Source of the DNA: Blasia pusilla
Lineage: Eukaryota; Marchantiophyta; Marchantiopsida; Blasiales
Assembly (NCBI GenBank): GCA_050084515.1
Contig: CM114273.1
Coordinates: 21,886,001-21,950,000 of the forward strand
DNA: 64,000 bases
Reading direction: 5' to 3'
A model generated the notes under the pieces. The model did not search any database and was not told the origin of the DNA. It saw nothing but the letters and a program-made list of their open reading frames with translations. The position numbers and the translations under genes were made by a program. The stretch's first letter is position 1, and each line of letters begins with the position of its first letter. Shown piece by piece: positions 57,657 through 64,000 of the stretch.

Positions 57657-58412
57657 CTAGGACGCTGACTCCTCCCAGTAATCCAGGGAAAATCCCATCG
57701 GGTATAACATTGCTCCACCAACCAAGACGTCGTAGGACTCTCCATCAGTCACTATCGCCTTGGCTCGCACCACATACTCATCTCTAGGATATCCTGGGCA
57801 AATCCTCACCACGACCTCCTGTCGGGTGATATACTGTGTGGTACTCGCTCCACCCAAGGATGTCTGTATTCGGAATGGACAACGCTCCATATCGGCTCTC
57901 GTCAAGCCCAATCCTCTGAATGATGCTTTCCCCAACATCAAGGGTTGCGCTCCTGAATCCAACAAGACACGCTGCGAACTTAAAGCTCTAACTCCGGGAC
58001 TCACCAATTGGAAGACCTCTCCCCGGTTATCGAGCAACACCACACCAAGAGAAGCCATGGCACGCTCTATCGTGGGTCTAGCGGGCATCTCCGCCATCCT
58101 AGCAACCGCAGCCTGCCATGAATCTGACATGGACGGCCCGAGCATTCGCTCCAAGGGCAGGTCCATCATCTCCTCTGCAATCACCTCTGAACATGATCCA
58201 AGAACTCCAACTCCACGCTCACATAGGGTAGCGGCCAGCCAAAAAGCCTCGGCGGGCGTACCCCCCAACGTCATAACATCGGAAGCAGGAAATAAAGGAG
58301 CACGGTACACAATTATGGCCGCCCCCAACAACGTGCTCGACACATGCCCCTCTTGAGCATCAACAATAGGAGTCGTCGCACTCGCTTCTCCCATCATCCT
58401 ATGTGCATGCAA
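57657..58412 (-). CDS. Ty3/gypsy aspartic protease region, copy C
   Basis: A 251-codon open frame. The N-terminal half (MHAHRMMGEASATTPIVDAQEGHV...) is the link from gag. The retropepsin begins at about residue 130: VRALSSQRVLLDSGAQPLMLG holds the catalytic DSG (about 57950-57960), then PFRIQTSLGGASTTQYITRQEV and ESYDVLVGGAMLYPMGFSLDYWEE, equivalent to the DVLLGMDWL end of Ty3 proteases. It lies between gag and the methyltransferase. The start codon is nominal. Confidence 0.8.
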   Translation of the reverse strand: MHAHRMMGEASATTPIVDAQEGHVSSTLLGAAIIVYRAPLFPASDVMTLGGTPAEAFWLAATLCERGVGVLGSCSEVIAEEMMDLPLERMLGPSMSDSWQAAVARMAEMPARPTIERAMASLGVVLLDNRGEVFQLVSPGVRALSSQRVLLDSGAQPLMLGKASFRGLGLTRADMERCPFRIQTSLGGASTTQYITRQEVVVRICPGYPRDEYVVRAKAIVTDGESYDVLVGGAMLYPMGFSLDYWEESAS

Positions 58413-58449
58413 ACCAAAAACATCACCAACTCTTCAAGAACTCTAATCT

Positions 58450-60100
58450 GGACTCATGGATGGGGTCTTCATCGCCTCGGACAACGTGAAAGACTGAGGA
58501 AGCCTAGTCTATTTCCTGGCTTCCCCTCGCTGTGGATCCAACTCTGCGGCTACTCCACGCATCATAACTGTGGCTACCTCCATCTGGGCAACCCCGCATA
58601 TCCAACCATGATCCTCCATATCTCTAGCTGCTCCATATGATGTCGATGTCACGGATCCGACATCGGGTAATCTCAATGCCATAACGGCAATCTGCTCCTG
58701 TAGCTGATGTATCTGAGCAACGATCCTAGCCTCACGTCCGCCATCTCCCTCGATGCGTCTAGGTGGTGGGACTCTACCTCCTCCAAGGGCAGCTCCACCA
58801 CCTTGTCGAGCAACTCCAGCTCCTCGTCCCCCAATGGGACCACCTGGTGCATGATCTCTAGGCCCATCCAGACCGGCTACTCACTTTGGTGCCCTCTCTG
58901 GCCCTCGGTCTGGACGTAACTCAAGATGTAAAATGATCATACCTCTGACAATAGTCACACTGATAACCTCCTGGTGCAACACCATCTCCTCCTCCATGCT
59001 GAGGCACACATCCATGAAACTGACGAGTGTAGTCGCGCTGATGATGGGCTCCACTACATGACTAACAAGTAATAGTAGGCGGCTGTTGCTGAGCCGCATA
59101 TGAAGGCGCAGGTCTATGTGGCATGTCTCCCGGTATCCTCCCTGAGCTTGTGGTGCCATAGTCGACCTATTTTGGAGTCCATGTTGCTGCACAGGTAGTG
59201 CAGGCAATCGTGACAGCTCTCACCCAGAACCCATGGTGGTTACGCTCTCCTCCTCCATGGTGCGCTCAATGTTCTTGGCGGTCCTAAAAACATCTCTCAA
59301 TGTAGGGGAGGTGTTCATAAGAAGCACCCCTCCCGCACCCGTGTCCGTAGGGTCCGGTCCAGCATCGCGTACCATGCCTGGATAGTCTGAGCCTCTGTCA
59401 TCCCCTGAGTGACGTTGATCAACCGGCGCAAGGGAGTGTAAGCCTCACGCAAACTCTCACCCAGGCGCCTTTGGAAGTTGTGGATGCTATGCAGATTCTC
59501 CGTCCGTACCCCTTGATAGCTCGCCCTCAACTCAGCAAAGAACTCAACCACGGGGTTGAACCTAGGACGAACCCGACTAGACGGTGCAACTGCTCCAGTG
59601 CGAGTGACCCCTCCTAAAACATCACTAGTGGAAGAGGAAGTAGCCTCTCCTGACTCCTCCTCATCTGGGAACGGCTTCGTCCATGGGCGCCCCCTCTAAA
59701 TGCTAGAACATATCGTTCCATGTTGTAAACGGGTTGAACTCTCTAGAGTTCCTGGCCCGCTGGGAGTTGCACCAACTCCTAAACTCTGCTATGAAATCGT
59801 GCAACTCAATCGTGCCTACTACACCTGGAAACCTACGCGGTCATCTACCCCGGTCGTCCATCTCGTACACCCAACTGGTAGGACCACTCACAATGTGTTG
59901 GGATATGCTCACAAACTCCTCTACACGCTCCCCCTCGTCTGAAGACGATACAGAAGGAGATCGAGGTGGTCTCTCACGTGGAGATCCTCGAAACCTCGCA
60001 CCACTCCGGGTAAACCCTCCAGAGCTACTCTCAGGTCCACTACCTCGCCTCTCAAAATCTTGAAAGGACGCCGTGATGGCCCTCGTGCCCCTCTCACACG
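58450..60100 (-). pseudogene. Ty3/gypsy gag, copy C
   Basis: Broken into several frames. The N-terminal portion near 59700-60060 is Ser/Arg-rich, then ELHDFIAEFRSWCNSQRARNSREFNPF. The capsid core is at 59315-59551: VEFFAELRASYQGV, FQRRLGESLREAYTPLRRLI, TEAQTIQAWYAMLDRTLRTRVRE, the usual Ty3 gag signature. A zinc-knuckle remnant CDYCQRYDH is at about 58938-58970 without its last ligand. Confidence 0.8.
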
Positions 60101-61487
60101 ATCACTCTCAACCTCGCGAGTAATCCCTCAATCACTCATCCCCAACATGCAACACTCGATCTACACTCTCCCTCCCCAAGACGTGTAACGTATGGCAACA
60201 AGCGACCTGGTGCGGCAAATCAATCATGCTATCATCTCATAGACAACCTACCCTCAACTCCGGACATCCCACACAGGTCTATGTCCCCTAAACCACATAC
60301 ATAAATGATGTTCTTAGCATCCACACAACCCAATATCCCAAAATAAACTACTCAAATCCCATAATCCCTCACGCGTGAAGGGTAAAGGACCAGAATGGGT
60401 AACCTGAACACATGTCGATGTCGCTCCTCAGCAATTGCAAATCTCAACCCCAACTCCGTCGTGGAGACAACTCCTCCAATAAGCAAGACATACTCCTCCC
60501 GTACCGACATTGCTCAAAACTCCTCGATATACAGTGCGGTTCCAGCGGAACAGTGCGGCGTTGCAGGCGGCACGGAATGGCCACGAACGGCACGACCCTC
60601 GATGGTGGGATGCGGCACTCGGCGGCATACCCTCCTCAATCAACAATAAACCCACTCTCTCCTCCATAATGACGATGCGACTCCGCGATCGAGGCGGTGA
60701 GGCCACGAGCGGCACGGCGCGGCAATCGACGGCGCGTTGCGGCTACGGGCATCATGACACATTACTCGATCGTTGAGCAACGCTGGGCAACAGCAACGGC
60801 GGACCGTTGACGGTGGAAGATGGACCATTGACGGTAACGACGGACCATTGACGGTGACGGTTGACTATCGACGGTGATTGTGACGATTGACTGTCGACGG
60901 TGATGGTTGACCGTTGACCGTTGACGGTGGCGGCTGGTTTAGGGTTTGAACAATTTAACCCTAAAAATCTCCTAGCAATGGCAATTTTTCAAGATTGGCC
61001 ATAACGTTTTACTCGGAACTCCAAATTGCGCACCGTTTTTGCACAACGTGCACAGCTTCACGATCAACGACGGCGTCAACAAATATTTGGAATTGGACAT
61101 TCCAGTAAAAACTGACGGGAATCGTCGTAAAGCCCAATGTCTCTTTCTCCTACACAAAATTTGGCAGCGCTTCCGCGTTGACTTATCCCAACCAAAATAT
61201 AAAACCTGTAAAAATACAAATCAGCAAGCTACATGGTGCTCCCGAGAGCACCGGCATGGGGCAACCCGCCCCCATAATCAATCTCTGTCAGAAATTGGGC
61301 AACGCTTCCGTCCGCCACTCTTCCACACGAAAAATCGGCAAATGCAAAGAACAATCAAAGCAGCCCTTGCTCCAGTTAGCACTCCTATGAGCCGCTGAAC
61401 GGGGAACACGGTCCCCAACCTGCAAAAAATAGAGAGTGACCAGCGAGCTCCCCCATGAAGCTCTCTCACTCTCTCATTCTCTCTTTG
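60101..61487 (-). other. Copy C 5' leader
   Basis: Non-coding, about 1.4 kb. About 60790-60945 is built from repeated ttgac units (eight TTGAC cores on the plus strand). The remainder matches copy A's leader in order. Apparent open frames (60412-60776, 61039-61398) overlap each other on both strands and are not conserved in copy A. Confidence 0.6.
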
Positions 61488-61990
61488 TAAAGTAAGATCC
61501 AATCTCTCTACATCATCTCACACCATAGCTCTCAAAGGTGTGCACTCTCTCTCATGTCAAACCAAACCCACTCTCCTAATGAGAGGCTTGGGTTACACTC
61601 ACAAGGCAAGAGACCATAGTTCCGCCGCATCATGTCAAGAGGTTCAACAAAGAGAGAATGAGCTCTCAAGCTCTCTCTCCTTGAGGTATACCCCTCTCCT
61701 CTCCCAAGCTCTCTCCATGGTAACCTATTCTCCCAAGTCACCTCCTTGGCTCTTGACCTGATGTAGGAGGTCAAGGGCCACTTTCCAAAAATAGAAAATT
61801 AATCGTATACTCAAAATAGTACTTACCTAAAATAGTAATTTTCTCAATATGGCTCCAAATGAGCCGAAACGAAGGGGAAACTTGCTCTCCCGAGACCTTA
61901 GCAGGTCATCCTCGACCTACTGAGCTTGTACTCCACTACTCACGAAGACGCTCTACTACATTTCACCGATCTATCCTAAAAGACGTGACA
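61488..61990 (-). repeat. Copy C 5' terminal segment P
   Basis: 503 bp from TGTCACGTCTTTTAGGATAG (61990) to ...GGATCTTACTTTA (about 61488), then leader. No tail follows it. Confidence 0.8.
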
Positions 61991-61994
61991 TCTA

Positions 61995-62766
61995 TGGAAA
62001 CTCTCTTAGCCGATTGCATAACATTGAATTCCTAAGAGATTTTGACACCGAGAAATAGGGATGTTGATAAAATAAACGGAGATGTCATGTCTCGGTTTCG
62101 CGGACAAGTAATCTGAGGAAAATTTTCATATCTATTCTCTTATTAGAGATTTTATTTTTGGGAATTTTGGATAATAATATTACTCACCAATTCACTATAT
62201 ATTGTGTACATGAGCATATTTACCTCAATATTGATTCTATTCCGAATGAGGAAACAAGTCATATCTATCTAATTGAATTTTTGAACACATGCTTGCCTAC
62301 TAGACTACCTCCGCATCGTTTGTGTTTGAAGATTGATGCACCAATCATTCTCTTATGAAACATGAATGGCTCACATGTACAAGTAAATGGGACAAGATTG
62401 GTGATTCGTGGATTTATGCAACATTGCATTGATGCTGAAATCATCACCGCGAATAATATTGGAGATCGAGTTTTTATTCCACGCATCCCATTGATTGCAT
62501 CTGACTCCGGTTTACCATTTGATTTACATAGGTTCCAATTCCCTATTCGGCCATCTTTTGTTATGACTATTAATAAGTCTCAAGGTCAAACTTTGCAAAA
62601 TGTTGGCATTTACTTGCCTACTCCTGTATTTTCTCATGGCCAATTGTATGTAGCATTATCTAGAGTAGGAAAGAGAAGTTCCATCCACATTACTATTAGA
62701 AGTGATGAACATTCAAATAAGGAAGGTGATACAGGAAATGTGGTGTATAAAGAAATACTTGGATGA
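61995..62766 (+). pseudogene. Helitron helicase, C-terminal half
   Basis: Continues the helicase after copy C. The 62362-62766 frame is clean: NGTRLVIRGFMQHCIDAEIIT, GDRVFIPRIPLIASDSGLPFDLHRFQFPIRPSFVMTINKSQGQTLQNVGIYL, PVFSHGQLYVALSRVG. These are the last PIF1-family helicase motifs (the SQGQTL and VALSR motifs). Upstream, 62158-62358 holds the preceding segment in another frame, with a stop between. Confidence 0.9.
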
Positions 62767-62845
62767 AATAAAATTTCTAAGGATCTCATCATTTGACGCA
62801 TTGAGGCAAAGACCCTACATGATTAAAAAAAAACCCTTGATCTCT

Positions 62846-62873
62846 CCCGTGCGATGCATGGGCATCTTACTAG
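62846..62873 (+). terminator. Helitron 3' terminus: hairpin and CTAG
   Basis: CCCGTGCGATGCATGGG (62846-62862) folds with one G-T pair, then CATCTTA and CTAG (62870-62873), followed by T. This is the diagnostic 3' end used by Helitrons to stop rolling-circle transfer. Confidence 0.85.
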
Positions 62874-64000
62874 TCCTCAATACTTTCTATGTTACATAAC
62901 CTACAAATTCATTTGCTTCTATTAATGTTGAGCCATCTTCCTTGATGCCTAGTCTATGAGACCCAGTCGGTGCCGTGCGATAATATGATGCAAGAAAGTG
63001 GAGATTCGCGCAAGTGCATACTCTTATTCACAATATACAACCATGAGATTAATATGAAGTTGATAATAATCCATTTTTGTGTCCGAACTACTCCAAAGAA
63101 TGTTGAGAAATCTCTTTTATAGATACTCATGGAATATTAATGCCACCGGTTTCAAGTCCCAATTCCAACAATTCTTTAACATAGATCTTCCCCTCTAATA
63201 CTGATTACGATTTGTACTAAAGTTTTTTTATCCTCAACACCAATTTTGTGCACTACCTGCACAAGATACATCTACTTGCTCTTGACTATTTCACGACTCC
63301 AAGAACAACACTTACACTATGCATAAGATCAGTTTCGCAATCCCATGGATCTTTTCCACATTGAAAATCATATGGGAAATACCTAACTGCCCGATTATAT
63401 TGAATAAAAATCACTCTAAATTCTCCCTCAACGTGAGAGAACCTACGTCTAATGTGTGCTAAAAACACCCTAACCTAACCTATGCTTTGAAAAGATGGGC
63501 CTCTCTAAGCCTTCCTTTGAGATATACCTCTCTCAAGGTCCCCAAGGCTCCAAGAAGGTGACCTATGCACACATGTCACGTCAACCTACACAACAAATTC
63601 CCACCTAATACGAAAATTGTAAGAACATCCAAGAAGGTCTTTAGAAGGCCCCCAATGGATGACTTGTGCATGCATCTCACTTACTAATACATACTAGTAT
63701 AAAATTCAAGCTCTATACAAAGTGAAATTTCAATTTCATCCACTAACCGTGTTCCTTGGATGACTTCTTGCAAGTAAACTTTATTGCTGTCAGAATTATA
63801 TTCTCGTTGCACAAGTGATCATTCACAATGAAGAAGATTCTTGAAAAGTCAAGAACCCATCCTCAATTAATGATGTATAGATCTTATTTTAAAATTTGAA
63901 TATTATCTCAAATTGAGGCAAATAGGTTTTTTTAACATTGTAAAGTGTAAAGAGTTGAGTTCCATCTAGATTGAAGAGGGATCATATCAATAAATCTTTG
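62874..64000. other. Sequence after the Helitron, no gene seen
   Basis: AT-rich. The short open frame 63286-63468 (minus) has no family resemblance. A passage near 63545-63600 (aaggtgacctatgcacacatgtcac) resembles motifs in the Ty3/gypsy terminal segments and may be a further diverged repeat. Confidence 0.35.

Larger units (their letters stand above)
54848..61990 (-). mobile_element. Ty3/gypsy copy C (carries gag, protease and the most complete methyltransferase)
   Basis: 7.1 kb, minus strand, TGTC...GACA ends with a TCTA duplication (54844-54847, 61991-61994). From the right: P (61990-61488), leader to about 60100, gag, protease, methyltransferase, reverse transcriptase, the beginning of RNase H, then a deletion joining RNase H (54931) to the last 83 bp of the tail (54848-54930). 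Integrase, PHD and the second P are lost. Inserted in the Helitron helicase. Confidence 0.85.
38991..62873 (+). mobile_element. Decayed Helitron, interrupted by copies B and C
   Basis: Three blocks read in order: 38991-40032, 52607-54847 and 61991-62873. Removing the two nested Ty3/gypsy elements rejoins the Rep-helicase gene exactly at the duplicated CATG and TCTA sites. The 3' end is canonical: a hairpin at 62846-62862 and CTAG at 62870-62873, followed by T as expected for insertion at AT. The N-terminal several hundred residues and the 5' terminus are missing or unrecognised. Frameshifts, stops and one probable intron (about 53075-53418) make it inactive or at best dependent on splicing. 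Confidence 0.85.

Noticed and set aside
57760-58356. Plus-strand open frame of 198 codons
   Set aside because: Antisense shadow of the copy C protease frame, which has the DSG active site.

Overview
The window looks like nuclear DNA of a green-lineage eukaryote, most likely a non-seed land plant or a charophyte-type alga. Two intron-rich genes with plant-type homologs sit in a sea of nested, decayed transposable elements. The species cannot be named from the sequence. Almost all protein-coding signal outside the two genes is retroelement or Helitron remains broken by stops and frameshifts.

Layout. 1-1.1 kb: C-terminal end of a non-LTR retrotransposon. 1.5-14.8 kb: a repeat nest in which an old Ty1/copia relic is split by an AT-rich direct-repeat sequence, which holds a solo terminal repeat, which in turn holds a Ty3/gypsy element (copy A, 5843-12539). 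17.2-21.9 kb: a ten-exon CRT-like (chloroquine-resistance-transporter-like) plastid transporter gene. 25.4-33.8 kb: a long coiled-coil golgin gene of the GC5/TMF type, modelled with 19 exons. 34.7-38.6 kb: AT-rich repeats and retroelement fragments. 39.0-62.87 kb: a decayed Helitron whose Rep-helicase gene is interrupted by two further copies of the same Ty3/gypsy family, copy B (40033-52606) and copy C (54848-61990). Copy B is itself interrupted by a 1.0-kb solo LTR and by a Ty1/copia element (44920-51295), and that copia carries another 1.0-kb LTR inside its reverse transcriptase. 62.9-64.0 kb: no recognisable gene.

The notable system is the Ty3/gypsy family seen as copies A, B and C. Put together, the copies give the order gag - aspartic protease - cytosine-5 DNA methyltransferase - reverse transcriptase - RNase H - DDE integrase - PHD finger. 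The methyltransferase has recognisable motifs I, IV (PCQ), VI (ENV), VIII and the C-terminal GFP-type motif. The AHxxxxWWTNL and ERAMGFP patterns are most like DNMT3-type enzymes. Capture of DNA methyltransferases by retrotransposons has been reported in dinoflagellates and charophytes (de Mendoza and colleagues, 2018), so the principle is known. The pairing with a PHD finger and the unusual termini here deserve attention.

The termini of copies A and B are not ordinary long terminal repeats. The 5' end carries a roughly 500-bp segment P. The 3' end reads polypurine tract - 128-bp tail - 2 bp - P - tail. This is the A1...B1-A2-B2 order of a split direct repeat, known from tyrosine-recombinase retroelements, but here it sits on an element with a DDE integrase and 4-bp target-site duplications (AAGC, CATG, TCTA for A, B and C). 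All three copies are defective: A lacks gag, protease and methyltransferase motif I; B has an internal inversion; C lacks integrase and PHD.
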